Shown here: in pieces, positions 33,918 to 42,278 of the stretch
Numbering within the stretch: position 1 is the first letter of the stretch
Layout of the letters: every line of letters starts with the position of its first letter
Assembly: GCF_003626645.1 (NCBI RefSeq)
Contig: NZ_RBAM01000014.1
Coordinates: 62,001 to 126,000, forward strand
DNA from: Streptomyces klenkii
GTDB taxonomy: Bacteria > Actinomycetota > Actinomycetes > Streptomycetales > Streptomycetaceae
Length of the DNA: 64,000 nt
Direction: 5' to 3'
Translations under genes and position numbers: made by a program
Notes under the pieces: model-generated
Database searches by the model: none
The model's input: the letters and a program-made list of their open reading frames with translations, nothing else
Told to the model about the DNA's origin: nothing

Positions 33918-34583
33918 TCAGCCGCGCCGTGGCCCGCCTCCGCTCCCGCTCCGCCAGCCGCGCAGGACGGCTTCGGCCGTGGTGACGGTGGCGACGAGCG
34001 CCAGGGTGTGGCGGACCACGGCCGCGGTGTAATCCGCGGGCACGCCGGCGATGGCGTCGGCGGGGACGACGGCCGTGTAGCCGAGGTTGACCGCGTCGAA
34101 GACGGTGTTGGGGACGGCCACGTTGGCCGAGACGCCGGTGACGACGAGGGTGCGGCAGCCGAGGTTGCGCAGCAGGGGGTCCAGGCCGGTGCCCGCCAGG
34201 GGCGAGAGCCCGTGCAGCCGCCGGACGACGAGGTCGCCGTCGCCGACCGGGATCGGGTCGGCGACGCGCACCGCGCGGGTGCCGGCCAGCTGCTGCACGG
34301 GCAGCCGCTCGGCGGCGCGGAAGAGCCGGGCGTTGCGGCCGGCGCCGCGGCCGTCGGGGCGGCGCTCGGCGACGGCGTGCACGACCTGGACGCCCGCGTC
34401 GTGCGCGCCCGCGACCAGGCGGGCGATGTTCATGAGGGCGCCGGAGGCGCGTGCGGCGGCGGCGAGCTCGGGCAGGGCGCTGTCGGGGCCGACGACCCCG
34501 TGCTGGCACTCGACGGTGAGCAGCACGGTCGTCGCGGGGTCGGGGCGCTCGGCGGGCGGGGCTGCCGGGTCGGGCGGCGGCAT
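33918..34583 (-). CDS. Isochorismatase-fold protein with altered catalytic residues
   Basis: The 221-residue protein has the cysteine-hydrolase/isochorismatase fold (VLLTVECQHGVVG, LVVRRLHGLSPLAGTGLD, TLVVTGVSANVAVPNTVFDA). In cysteine hydrolases these positions hold Asp, Lys and Cys. Here they read Glu, Arg and Ala. True isochorismatases also lack the cysteine but keep the Asp and Lys. The protein may have a different chemistry or be a binding protein. GGAGG precedes ATG. Divergent from a PPOX gene. Confidence 0.85.
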   Translation of the reverse strand: MPPPDPAAPPAERPDPATTVLLTVECQHGVVGPDSALPELAAAARASGALMNIARLVAGAHDAGVQVVHAVAERRPDGRGAGRNARLFRAAERLPVQQLAGTRAVRVADPIPVGDGDLVVRRLHGLSPLAGTGLDPLLRNLGCRTLVVTGVSANVAVPNTVFDAVNLGYTAVVPADAIAGVPADYTAAVVRHTLALVATVTTAEAVLRGWRSGSGGGPRRG

Positions 34584-34665
34584 GGCGGTCCTCCCTGCTG
34601 GGGGTGCGGCCGGGCCGCGTGAGGGTAGCGGGCCTTGCGCCGGCGGGGGAAGGGGCCCACACTTT

Positions 34666-34680
34666 CTGACACTCAGTCAG
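34666..34680. promoter_or_regulatory. CTGAC-N5-GTCAG inverted repeat
   Basis: Perfect 5-base arms are separated by ACTCA, between the divergent isochorismatase-like and PPOX genes, 28 bases upstream of the latter. The geometry suits a small dimeric regulator such as a TetR protein. Confidence 0.35.
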
Positions 34681-34707
34681 ATAGCGGGGTGCGGGGAGGG
34701 CGCGGGC

Positions 34708-35190
34708 ATGGTCACCGGCCAGCGGCGGGGCCGCCGGATCATGATGACGGAGGGGGAGCTGGACGCGTTCCTCGCCGGGCAGCGCACCTGCCGGGTGGCG
34801 ACCGTGGGGCGCGACGGGCGGCCGCACCTCAGCGCGTTGTGGTTCGTCTGGGACGGGTCGGCGGTGTGGCTGTACTCGATCGTGCGCAGCCGCCGCTGGG
34901 CGGAGCTGCGGCACGACGCGCGCATCGCGGTACTGGTGGACGACGGACGCGAGTACGGGGAGCTGCGGGGCGCGGAACTGTCCGGCACGGCCGCCTTCGT
35001 CGGCGAGTCCCCGCGCACGGGCGCCCCCTGCCCGGAACTCACCGCGCCGGAGGCGCTCTTCACCGCCAAGTACTTCGGCGGCCTTCCCGCAATGCCCCAT
35101 GACGGCCGCCACGCCTGGCTCCGCCTGGCACCGGACGCGATCGCGACCTGGGACTTCCACAAGCTGGGGGGCGGCCGCCCGCCGGGGTGA
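34708..35190 (+). CDS. PPOX-class (FMN/F420-binding split-barrel) protein
   Basis: The 160-residue protein carries a pyridoxamine-5'-phosphate-oxidase-like split barrel (RTCRVATVGRDGRPHLSALW, VWLYSIVRSRRWAELRHDAR, LVDDGREYGELRGAEL). Actinobacterial members often bind F420 or FMN and reduce small molecules. Specific substrate unknown. The start ATG follows GGGGAGGG; a longer reading upstream is antisense to the neighbouring gene. Confidence 0.88.
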   Translation: MVTGQRRGRRIMMTEGELDAFLAGQRTCRVATVGRDGRPHLSALWFVWDGSAVWLYSIVRSRRWAELRHDARIAVLVDDGREYGELRGAELSGTAAFVGESPRTGAPCPELTAPEALFTAKYFGGLPAMPHDGRHAWLRLAPDAIATWDFHKLGGGRPPG

Positions 35191-35228
35191 GGGGTTGCGG
35201 GGGGGGGCGATTGGGGGCGGGGCCGCGG

Positions 35229-36134
35229 TCAGCCGGCCACCTTTTCGCCGGCCGTTCGCAGCGCCTCGACCGCGGCGCGGATGGAGGGGCGCCGGTCCGC
35301 ATCCGCGCGCCAGATCGCGTAGACGTGGCGGCGCACGGTGTGCCGTACGGGCACGACGCGCACCCCTTCCGGCACCGGCCCGCGGCCCAGCCGCGGCGCG
35401 ACGGCGACGCCGAGCCCGGCGGCGATCAGGGCGAGCTGGGTGTGGTGCTCCTCGGCCATGTGGGAGATGCGGGGCTCGATGCCCTTGCCGCGCAGGGTGA
35501 GCATCAGCCAGTCGTGACAGAACTCGCCCCGGGGCCAGGAGACCCAGTCGTCGTCGGCGAACTCTTCCAGGTCGACCCCCTCGCGGCCGGCCAGCGGATG
35601 GTCCGCCGGCATGGCCACGTCGGCGATGTCGTCGAGGATCGGGGCCTTGGCCAGGCCGTCCGGCATCGGCAGCGGCTTGTTGTACCAGTCGAGGACGACG
35701 GCCACGTCTATGTCGCCGCGGACGACCCGGGGCACGGCCTCGTCCGGCTCCATCTCCTCCAGCCGGGCCCGCAGCTGGGGGTGGGCCGCGCGCAGCTCGG
35801 CGAGGGCGGCCGGGAAGAGGCCGCGGGCGGCCGTGGGGAACGCGCCGAGGAGCAGCTCGCCGACGGCCTGCCCGCGCTGCGCCTCCAGGTCGGCCTGGGC
35901 CAGCTCGACCTGCGAGAGGATCCGCGAGGCGTGGTCGGCGAGCAGCCGGCCGGCGTCGGTGAGCCGCACGCCGCGCCCCTGTTTGGCGAGGAGCTGCTGC
36001 CCGGTCTCCCGCTCCAGCTTGGCGAGCTGCTGCGAGACGGCGGACGTCGTCACGTGCAGCCCGTCCGCCGCGGCACTGACGGAGCCGTGGCGGGCGACGG
36101 CGTTGAGGGTACGCAGGCGCTCCAGGTTCAACAT
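35229..36134 (-). CDS. LysR-family transcriptional regulator
   Basis: The 301-residue protein has an N-terminal winged HTH (LERLRTLNAVARHGSVSAAA, TTSAVSQQLAKLERETGQQL) and a LysR substrate domain. Minus-strand TAGAGT ends seven bases before the ATG and no ribosome site is visible, so the transcript is probably leaderless. It is divergent from an EamA transporter gene, the usual arrangement for a LysR protein that controls its neighbour and itself. Confidence 0.93.
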   Translation of the reverse strand: MLNLERLRTLNAVARHGSVSAAADGLHVTTSAVSQQLAKLERETGQQLLAKQGRGVRLTDAGRLLADHASRILSQVELAQADLEAQRGQAVGELLLGAFPTAARGLFPAALAELRAAHPQLRARLEEMEPDEAVPRVVRGDIDVAVVLDWYNKPLPMPDGLAKAPILDDIADVAMPADHPLAGREGVDLEEFADDDWVSWPRGEFCHDWLMLTLRGKGIEPRISHMAEEHHTQLALIAAGLGVAVAPRLGRGPVPEGVRVVPVRHTVRRHVYAIWRADADRRPSIRAAVEALRTAGEKVAG

Positions 36135-36161
36135 ATAAGCAACTCTACGCGATAAACCCCA

Positions 36162-36182
36162 CTTAAATTTACTTGTACTAAG
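36162..36182. promoter_or_regulatory. Candidate LysR box between lysR and eamA
   Basis: CTTA and TAAG half-sites flank 13 AT-rich bases, with the T-N11-A spacing usual for LysR proteins. The segment is the most AT-rich in this part of the window and lies between the two divergent starts. Confidence 0.4.
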
Positions 36183-36209
36183 GCGTACGGGGCGGTCATT
36201 CTTACGACC

Positions 36210-37226
36210 ATGCGCACCACGGCAACCTCCAGCTCCTCCGTCCCGCCGGGCCTCCCGGTCCGCCCGCTCCCCTCCTCCGGCGCCTCGCACCGTCAGCCGC
36301 AGCAGGGCCGCCCCACCGTGGACTGGAGGATCCGCTTCGGTGCGCTCGCGCTCATCTGGGGCTGCAGCTTCCTCTTCATCAAGCTCGGCACGGACGGTTT
36401 CCCGCCGCTGTACGTCGCCTTCGGCCGCATGTTCTTCGGCGCGGCGGTGCTCGTCGCGACGCTGGCCGTCAAGCGGGAGCGCCTGCCGCGCGCCGCCCGC
36501 ACCTGGGGCCACCTGGCCGTCGCGGCCTTCCTGCTCAACGCCCTGCCGTTCACCCTCTTCGCCTACGCCGAACTGCGCATCCCCTCCACGCTCGCCGGGA
36601 TCTGCAATGCCACGACCCCGCTGTGGGGCATGGTCCTCTCGCTCGTGGCCCTCTCCGAGGACCGCCCGACGCGGCGCCGGTTCGCGGGTCTGGCGATCGG
36701 CTTCGCCGGCGTGCTGACCGTGCTCGGCGCCTGGCAGGGCTTCTCCGGCCAGGACGCGGCGGGCACGGTGATGGCCCTCGTCGCCTCCGCCAGCTACGCG
36801 ATCGGCTGGATCTACGTCCGGCGCACGCTGACCGACTCGGGCGACTCCAACCTGTCCAAGTCCGGCGCGCAGTTGCTGCTGGGCACGGTCCAGCTGGCGG
36901 TGGTCGCCCCGCTGTTCGCGCCGGTGCCGGCCTCCTTCCCCGCCGTGCCGCTGCTGGCCGTCTTCGCCCTCGGGGCGCTGGGCACGGGCCTGGCCTTCCT
37001 CGTGCAGTACGGACTGGTCGCCGAGGTCGGGCCCACGATGGCGTCCATGACCACGTACCTCATACCGGTCGTGGCGACCGTCGCCGGCGTGGCCCTCCTG
37101 GGCGAGGAGCTCACCTGGAACACCCCCGTCGGCGCGGTCATCGTGCTGGCGGGCGCCGCCCTCACCCAGAGCAAGACGGGAAGCAAGGCCGGAAGCAAGG
37201 CCGAGAGCAGGGCCGGACGGAAGTGA
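36210..37226 (+). CDS. EamA-family drug/metabolite exporter
   Basis: The 338-residue protein has ten predicted membrane helices in two EamA repeats (FGALALIWGCSFLFIKLGTD, ELRIPSTLAGICNATTPLWG, LVQYGLVAEVGPTMASMTTY). A 40-residue serine/proline-rich N-terminus and a lysine/serine tail are cytoplasmic. Substrates of EamA proteins are amino acids or other metabolites; this one is not identified. Probably controlled by the divergent LysR gene. No clear ribosome site before ATG. Confidence 0.9.
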   Translation: MRTTATSSSSVPPGLPVRPLPSSGASHRQPQQGRPTVDWRIRFGALALIWGCSFLFIKLGTDGFPPLYVAFGRMFFGAAVLVATLAVKRERLPRAARTWGHLAVAAFLLNALPFTLFAYAELRIPSTLAGICNATTPLWGMVLSLVALSEDRPTRRRFAGLAIGFAGVLTVLGAWQGFSGQDAAGTVMALVASASYAIGWIYVRRTLTDSGDSNLSKSGAQLLLGTVQLAVVAPLFAPVPASFPAVPLLAVFALGALGTGLAFLVQYGLVAEVGPTMASMTTYLIPVVATVAGVALLGEELTWNTPVGAVIVLAGAALTQSKTGSKAGSKAESRAGRK

Positions 37227-37266
37227 CGGCGTCTCCCCCGCGGGGGGCATGCCGGTTGAGGGGCTG

Positions 37267-38598
37267 TCAGTCGTAGCGCCCCGCAGCCGAGGGACGGGTC
37301 GCGGCCGCCAGGGCGTCCGCGACCTCTTCTATTTCCTCTGCGGCCAGGCCCGAGACGGTCAGCCGCACCGCCGGAGGCGACGAAACCCGGAACCGGGCCC
37401 CCGGCGCGACCGCCCAGCCCGCGTGCAGCAGCCGCGCCACCGCCGCCGTCTCGTCGGGCACGGGCAGCCACACGTTCATCCCGCTGCGCCCGTGGGCCTC
37501 GATCCCCCGCGCGCGCAGGGCCGCGACGAGCGGGTCGCGGCGCCGCCCGTACGCGGCAGCCACCGCCGCCGCGTCCACCGCGCCGCTGCGCCACAGATGG
37601 ACGACGGCGTCTTGCAGGATGTGGCTGACCCAGCCGGGGCCGAGGCGCTGCCGGCCGCGGACCCGGTCCACGGTGACGGCGTCGCCCGCGAGCACCGCGA
37701 GCCGCAGGTCGGGGCCGTACGCCTTGGCGACGGAGCGGACGACGACCCAGTGGTCGGTGCAGCCCGTGAGGGTGCGCAGGGGGAGGTCGACGATTCCGTG
37801 GCCGTGGTCGTCCTCGACGAGCAGCGCCCCGGGGTGGCCGGAGAGCACGGTGCGCAGCTCGCGCGCCCGGGCCGCGCTCACCACCGCCCCCGTGGGGTTC
37901 TGCGCCCGCGCGGTGACGATCATGGCCCGGGCGCCCTGCCGCAGCACGCGGTCCGCGGCCTCGGGCAGCGGGCCGTCGTCGTCGACGGGCACGGGGACGG
38001 CCCGCAGCCCGAGGGCCGGGACGAGGTCGAGGACAGCGCCCCAGCCCGGGTCCTCGACCGCGACGGAGTCGCCCGGCCGCAGGTGCACGGCGAGGACGCG
38101 CTCGATGGCGTCGAGGGCGCCGGAGGTGACGGCGAGCGGCCCGCCGGGCACCCCGTCCGCGGTGAAGGCGGCCCGGGCGAACCGCTCCAGCTCCGTGTCG
38201 ACGGCGGGCGCTCCGTAGAGCGCGGGGGCCTCCGCGGCGCGGGCCGCGGCGGCGGCGAGCGCAGCGCCGAGCGGGGGCAGCAGGGCGGTGTCGGGATTGC
38301 CCGCCGAGACGTCCCGCACGCCGTCGGGGACCTCGACGTGGATGAGCTCGCGGGCCGTGCTGGCCGGGCGGTGGCGCACACGGCTCCCCCGGCGGCCGGC
38401 CGTCTCGATCACCCCGCGCTCGCGCAGCGTGCGGTAGGCGGCGGCGACCGTATTGGGATTGACGCCCAACTCGACCGCCAACTCCCGCATGGGCGGCAGC
38501 AGTTCGCCGGGAGCCAGCCTGCCGGCGCCCACGGCACTTTCCACGCTCGCGGAGATCTCAGCTGCGCGGCGACCCTCGATCCGATACTCTCCTAGCAC
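37267..38598 (-). CDS. MocR-type GntR regulator with aminotransferase domain
   Basis: The protein has 443 residues. Residues 1-70 are a GntR winged HTH (LPPMRELAVELGVNPNTVAA). The rest is a class I aminotransferase-like domain with the PLP lysine in RSVAKAYGPDLRLA. MocR proteins sense PLP or related ligands. GTG start; TAATCT ends 5 bases upstream on this strand, so the mRNA is likely leaderless. The divergent gene encodes a pyridoxamine-phosphate-oxidase-like protein, a natural target, and a perfect palindrome separates the two. Confidence 0.93.
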   Translation of the reverse strand: MLGEYRIEGRRAAEISASVESAVGAGRLAPGELLPPMRELAVELGVNPNTVAAAYRTLRERGVIETAGRRGSRVRHRPASTARELIHVEVPDGVRDVSAGNPDTALLPPLGAALAAAAARAAEAPALYGAPAVDTELERFARAAFTADGVPGGPLAVTSGALDAIERVLAVHLRPGDSVAVEDPGWGAVLDLVPALGLRAVPVPVDDDGPLPEAADRVLRQGARAMIVTARAQNPTGAVVSAARARELRTVLSGHPGALLVEDDHGHGIVDLPLRTLTGCTDHWVVVRSVAKAYGPDLRLAVLAGDAVTVDRVRGRQRLGPGWVSHILQDAVVHLWRSGAVDAAAVAAAYGRRRDPLVAALRARGIEAHGRSGMNVWLPVPDETAAVARLLHAGWAVAPGARFRVSSPPAVRLTVSGLAAEEIEEVADALAAATRPSAAGRYD

Positions 38599-38609
38599 AA
38601 AGAAGATTA

Positions 38610-38621
38610 TGCACTAGTGCA
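38610..38621. promoter_or_regulatory. Perfect palindrome, candidate MocR operator
   Basis: TGCACTAGTGCA is a perfect 12-base palindrome in the 35-base gap between the divergent mocR and PPOX genes. It touches the likely -10 box of mocR (TAATCT on the minus strand). A related CTAGCACA sits over the mocR start. Autoregulation with joint control of the PPOX gene is a reasonable inference. Confidence 0.55.
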
Positions 38622-38633
38622 ATGGAGTTCGCA

Positions 38634-39344
38634 ATGACTGCTGCTGCGCCGCCCGTCCCGCACGAGCAGCCTGTCCCGCACGAGCAGTCCGCCGCGTACG
38701 AGCAGACCGAGCGGACCACGCCGACCCGCGCCCGCGAGCGCGCCTCGTACGACCGCGAGGTCGTGCACGCGATCCTCGACGCGGGCTACGTCTGCCACCT
38801 CGGCTTCGTGCGCGACGGGGCGCCGGTCGTCCTGCCCACGCTCTACGGACGCGTCGGCGACCGGCTCTACGTCCACGGCTCGACGGGCTCGCGCCCGCTG
38901 CGCACCGCGGGCCGGGCGGGGGACGCGGGCATGCCCGTCTGCCTGACCGTCACCCACGTCGACGGCCTCGTCCTCGCGCGCTCCGCCTTCCACCACTCCC
39001 TCAACTACCGGTCGGTCGTGGTGCACGGCTCCGCCCACCAGGTGACCGAGGAGGCCGAGAAGCGCGCGGCCCTCGACGCCCTGGTCGAGCAGGCCACGCC
39101 GGGCCGGGCGGCGGACTGCCGCCCGGCCTCGGCCAAGGAGCTCGCCGCGACGGCCGTGCTCCGCCTCGACCTCGCCGAGGTGTCCGCCAAGGTGCGCACC
39201 GGCGGCGTGAACGACGAGCCCGAAGACCTCGCCCTCCCCCACTGGAGCGGCGTCGTGCCCGTGGCCCCCGCGTACGGCACGCCCATACCCGACAAGGACC
39301 TCGCCCCGGGCACTCCGCTCCCGGCTTACGTCGCTGCTCTCTGA
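38634..39344 (+). CDS. Pyridoxamine 5'-phosphate oxidase-family protein
   Basis: The 236-residue protein has an FMN-binding split barrel (ILDAGYVCHLGFVRDGAPVV, RLYVHGSTGSRPLR, NYRSVVVHGSAHQVTEEAEK). These proteins resemble PdxH and Nim-type flavoproteins but usually do not make PLP. A start at ATG 38634 is favoured because GGAG lies 7 bases before it; an ATG four codons upstream is the alternative. It is divergent from a MocR gene, which points to a vitamin-B6-related role. Confidence 0.9.
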   Translation: MTAAAPPVPHEQPVPHEQSAAYEQTERTTPTRARERASYDREVVHAILDAGYVCHLGFVRDGAPVVLPTLYGRVGDRLYVHGSTGSRPLRTAGRAGDAGMPVCLTVTHVDGLVLARSAFHHSLNYRSVVVHGSAHQVTEEAEKRAALDALVEQATPGRAADCRPASAKELAATAVLRLDLAEVSAKVRTGGVNDEPEDLALPHWSGVVPVAPAYGTPIPDKDLAPGTPLPAYVAAL

Positions 39345-39421
39345 GCGGTCCGGCGCGAGCGGCCGGCCTGAGCGGTCCGGCGCCGGGGCAGTTCGGCGCC
39401 GGGGCGGTCAGGGCAGGCCCG

Positions 39422-40420
39422 TCAGGGCCGGGCCCGGCTCGGCTCGGCGGGCACGTCCTCCTGAGCGTCGGCCGCCGCGCCGCCGCCCTGGGCCACCGGC
39501 GCCGCCGCGGGCTTCCTGGGCGTGGAGGACTGGGCGATGAAGGCGCCCGCCAGCACCACGGCGCCGCCGAGGGTCTGGGGCGCGGAGAGGTGCTCCCCGA
39601 GCAGCACCCAGGCCAGCACGGTCGCGACCACCGCCTCCAGGCAGGCGACCACGCCCGCGACCTGCGGCGACAGCCTGCGTACGGCCAGCACGCCGGTGAG
39701 GTACGCGGCCACGGTGGCCACGAGCACGACCCAGCCGAGGAGCAGCGCGGCCGGCACGTCCGTGCCGTTCATTCCGGCGCTCCCGGCGAGCACGGACCAG
39801 TCCATGCCCCAGGGACGGGCGACGGCAGTGAGGACGAGGGCGCCGACGAGGAGCCCGTAGGCGATCACACCGAAGGGGTCGGCGGGCTCCTCGCCGTCGC
39901 TGCCGTGGTCGCACAGCACGAAGTAGCCCACCTGGCAGCACGCGGCGCCGAGGGCGAGCAGCAGGCCCACCGCGTCGAAGCTCATGCCCGACCACACCTC
40001 CACCACGCAGGCGAGCCCGGCGACGGCGAGCACCACGCCCACGGCCGCGGCGCGGCTGACCGGGCGGCGCTGGACGAAGCGCACCCACCCCAGCAGGAGC
40101 GCCGGCCCGAGGTATTCGACGAGCAGCGCCACACCGACCGGGATCCGGGATATCGCGGCGAAGTAGCAGGCCTGGACGCCGGCCACGGCCAGCAGGCCGA
40201 ATCCGGCGAGGAGTGCGGGGCGGCGGGTGACGAGGGCGCGGTGGCGCCACGCGACCGGCAGCAGCACCAGGGCGGCGCCGGCCGCCCGTAGCCACACCAC
40301 GTGCAGCGGGTCGAGACCCGCCTGGATCAGCGGCTTGGCCGCGACACCGGAACCACCGAACGCGAGGGCGGAGACCAGGGCGAGGCCCAGGCCCGCACTT
40401 CTCCCTTGAGAGGCTTGCAT
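39422..40420 (-). CDS. EamA-family transporter
   Basis: The 332-residue protein has ten hydrophobic helices in two EamA repeats (LVSALAFGGSGVAAKPLIQA, PVGVALLVEYLGPALLLGWV, PQVAGVVACLEAVVATVLAW). The C-terminus is proline/alanine-rich. A likely exporter of amino acids or metabolites; specificity unknown. ATG before QASQGRSAGLG is chosen; an ATG 14 codons earlier cannot be excluded because neither has a strong ribosome site. Confidence 0.88.
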   Translation of the reverse strand: MQASQGRSAGLGLALVSALAFGGSGVAAKPLIQAGLDPLHVVWLRAAGAALVLLPVAWRHRALVTRRPALLAGFGLLAVAGVQACYFAAISRIPVGVALLVEYLGPALLLGWVRFVQRRPVSRAAAVGVVLAVAGLACVVEVWSGMSFDAVGLLLALGAACCQVGYFVLCDHGSDGEEPADPFGVIAYGLLVGALVLTAVARPWGMDWSVLAGSAGMNGTDVPAALLLGWVVLVATVAAYLTGVLAVRRLSPQVAGVVACLEAVVATVLAWVLLGEHLSAPQTLGGAVVLAGAFIAQSSTPRKPAAAPVAQGGGAAADAQEDVPAEPSRARP

Positions 40421-40518
40421 CGGCACATCATGCCAGCCGATGACATGACCGTCACCCCTCAATGGTCATGACGTACCGATCACCGGATCCCAGGCGCCGG
40501 CGACACATGACGACGACG

Positions 40519-41046
40519 TCACGGCACCTCATGGCCCATCAGGTCGAGATCGGCCGCGAGCGCCGCCGTGTCCACGCCCGCGCGGCGCATGACCTCGGCC
40601 GCGCGGCAGCGGTGGTCCTGGGCGAGCGCCGCCAGGAGGTCCACCCCTTCCGCACGGTCGCCGCCCCGCGCGCAGGCCCGGGCGTACGCACCCTCCATGG
40701 CGGTGGCCGCCGCGGGCGACCAGCGGGGCGCCCGGCAGCCGAGGAGGACGGGCAGCGAGCCGGAGTCCTCGACGGTGCCTCTCCAGCGCAACCCGTAGCC
40801 GATGGTGCGCTGGACGAGATAGCCGAGCAGCCGTACGGACCGGTCCTTGCCCCGGCCGTTCACGGCCCGGCACACGGCGGGGTCCGCCTCCATCAGGGTG
40901 TGGAGCAGGTGGGCGGTGTCGACCTGCCCGTCCCCGTCCCGAACGGCGCGCCTGCGGGCGCCCGTGACCGCGGCCGCCAGCTCGGGGCTGAACAGGCCTT
41001 CCCGGACGACGCCCGTCGCCCCCTTGTCTCCTATGCGGCTCTGCAC
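40519..41046 (-). CDS. Clp N-terminal-domain protein
   Basis: The 175-residue protein consists of a Clp_N double repeat (LFSPELAAAVTGARRRAVRD, TAHLLHTLMEADPAVCR, GVDLLAALAQDHRCRAAEVM) with no ATPase domain. In ClpC or ClpB this region recruits substrates or adaptors. Stand-alone copies are common in actinomycetes and may modulate Clp proteases. The GTG start sits directly against a GGGAGG, closer than normal, so the true start could differ. Confidence 0.83.
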   Translation of the reverse strand: MQSRIGDKGATGVVREGLFSPELAAAVTGARRRAVRDGDGQVDTAHLLHTLMEADPAVCRAVNGRGKDRSVRLLGYLVQRTIGYGLRWRGTVEDSGSLPVLLGCRAPRWSPAAATAMEGAYARACARGGDRAEGVDLLAALAQDHRCRAAEVMRRAGVDTAALAADLDLMGHEVP

Positions 41047-41172
41047 CCTCCCACCCCATCAGTCACGAACCGCCGGGTCATCCCCGTAGGGAAGCATTCA
41101 CGCATCCCACGGCGGTTGGGTGCGCGCCGCGGATTCCTCCTCCTTGAGGAGGACGGGCGCGCCGTCGTTCTC

Positions 41173-41207
41173 AGGGGTGTTCCCGGACAGAACGCGGGAA
41201 CACCCCT
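41173..41207 (-). terminator. 13-bp perfect hairpin after padR
   Basis: AGGGGTGTTCCCG and CGGGAACACCCCT pair exactly around a 9-base loop, 20 bases beyond the padR stop codon. It likely ends the padR transcript before the ClpN-domain gene. Confidence 0.7.
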
Positions 41208-41226
41208 TCGCGGCCGCACAATCGGC

Positions 41227-41829
41227 TCATCCCTCGTCGGCGAGGATGAGGTAGAGCTTCTTGCGCGATTCGTTGATGACGTCGAGGGCCTTCTGGCGCT
41301 GCTCGGGGGTGCCGGTCTTCCACACCTGCCCGAAGGCCTCCAGCAGCCCGAAGCCGGCCTGCCGTATCTCCTGCGCCGCCTCCCAGTCGACGCCGCGGCC
41401 GACGTCCTCCCAGGGGGCGTCGGGGCCGGCCTCGGCCTCGGTGCGGCCCTCCGCGGTGAGGCTGAACAGCTTCTTGCCGCCCTCGCTCGCGCTCTCGATC
41501 AGACCCTCGTCCTCCAGCATCTGCAAGGTCGGGTAGACCGACCCCGGGCTGGGCTTCCAGGCACCGCCACTGCGCTCGGCGATCTCCCGGATCATCTCGT
41601 AGCCGTGCATGGGCCGGTCCTTCAGCAGGGACAGGATCGAGGCGCGCACGTCGCCCCTCCTGGCCCGGCCACCGCCGTGCCCTCCCCGGCCACGCCCCCA
41701 GGGCCCGCCACCGAACGGCGGCCCCCCGAAACCGGGCCCGAAACCCCCGAAGGCGGCCCGCCGCCCGTCGAAGTCACCCGCACCGCGCGGGCCGGGTCCA
41801 TGGTGCTCGTATCCACGTGAACGTCGCAT
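41227..41829 (-). CDS. PadR-family transcriptional regulator
   Basis: The protein has 200 residues. A 60-residue glycine/arginine-rich N-terminal extension precedes the PadR winged HTH (ASILSLLKDRPMHGYEMIRE, KPSPGSVYPTLQMLEDEGLI). A helical C-terminal dimerisation segment follows. The Gly-rich extension (GGFGPGFGGPPFGGG) is a feature of a streptomycete PadR subgroup. GGAGGAACGTC precedes ATG. Several repeats directly upstream suggest autoregulation. No divergent transporter target is adjacent. Confidence 0.92.
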   Translation of the reverse strand: MRRSRGYEHHGPGPRGAGDFDGRRAAFGGFGPGFGGPPFGGGPWGRGRGGHGGGRARRGDVRASILSLLKDRPMHGYEMIREIAERSGGAWKPSPGSVYPTLQMLEDEGLIESASEGGKKLFSLTAEGRTEAEAGPDAPWEDVGRGVDWEAAQEIRQAGFGLLEAFGQVWKTGTPEQRQKALDVINESRKKLYLILADEG

Positions 41830-41850
41830 GACGTTCCTCCAATCGTTGAT

Positions 41851-41907
41851 CACTGTCGCCGATCAACACTGTCGCTGATCTGTCGCGACACTTCAACGAT
41901 ATATCGG
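41851..41907. promoter_or_regulatory. Clustered repeats upstream of padR, candidate PadR operator
   Basis: CACTGTCGCCGATC (41851-41864) recurs with one change at 41867-41880, 16 bases apart. The perfect palindromes TGTCGCGACA (41881-41890) and CGATATATCG (41898-41907) follow. The last is AT-rich and resembles PadR-type sites; it could also hold the -10 region. Confidence 0.5.
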
Positions 41908-42278
41908 AACCGATCGCCTGACAATGCCCTCCCGCAGCCGACGCTCGCCCTGTGTCAGCGAACCTTGGCCGCTTGCCACTGAAGATCGACCGCGCAGGTC
42001 AACGCGTTAAGGACCCCTTCGGTACAGCAGCCCGAAGGCCCGGCCGGCCCCCCGCGCAACGGCGCACCACGAGGGCCAACCGCTCCTCAACCCCGCGGGC
42101 CACCCCAACCTCTCCGCCCCCGATGCCCGACGCTCATCGAGGGGCGAGGCGGGATCGTCGGTGTCACGTGCGGCGAACGCGAGTGCAGCCGGAAGTGGTG
42201 ACCAGGGCAGCACCGTCCCTGCCCACGACTACCGTCGCCTCTTGATCGCGGGCCCATTGGGGTGCTGTTGCCACGCGC
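41908..42278. other. Non-coding stretch with left inverted repeat, padR to hemopexin gene
   Basis: No gene is supported here. An open frame of 97 codons on the plus strand has no family features and no ribosome site. It holds the left 36-base inverted repeat. Confidence 0.6.
41958..41993 (+). repeat. Left 36-base inverted repeat of hemopexin cassette
   Basis: It begins GCGAACCTTGGCCGCTTGCC and ends CGACCGC. The inverse copy at 43293-43328 matches at 33 of 36 positions. The pair encloses 1.3 kb including the hemopexin-like gene. It looks like terminal inverted repeats of a small mobile element without transposase, or two copies of a dispersed repeat in opposite orientation. Confidence 0.7.

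Noticed and set aside
39345..39421. Direct repeats of GAGCGGTCCGGCGC between PPOX and EamA genes
   Set aside because: Short, very GC-rich and located between converging gene ends; more likely terminator-type or chance sequence than a binding site.
40462..41820. Plus-strand frame of about 450 codons
   Set aside because: It covers the ClpN-domain and PadR genes in antisense and has no domain or ribosome site.
41952..42245. 97-codon frame beginning in the left inverted repeat
   Set aside because: Its first residues are encoded by the repeat itself, as is a similar stretch in the right copy; no start signal or homology.
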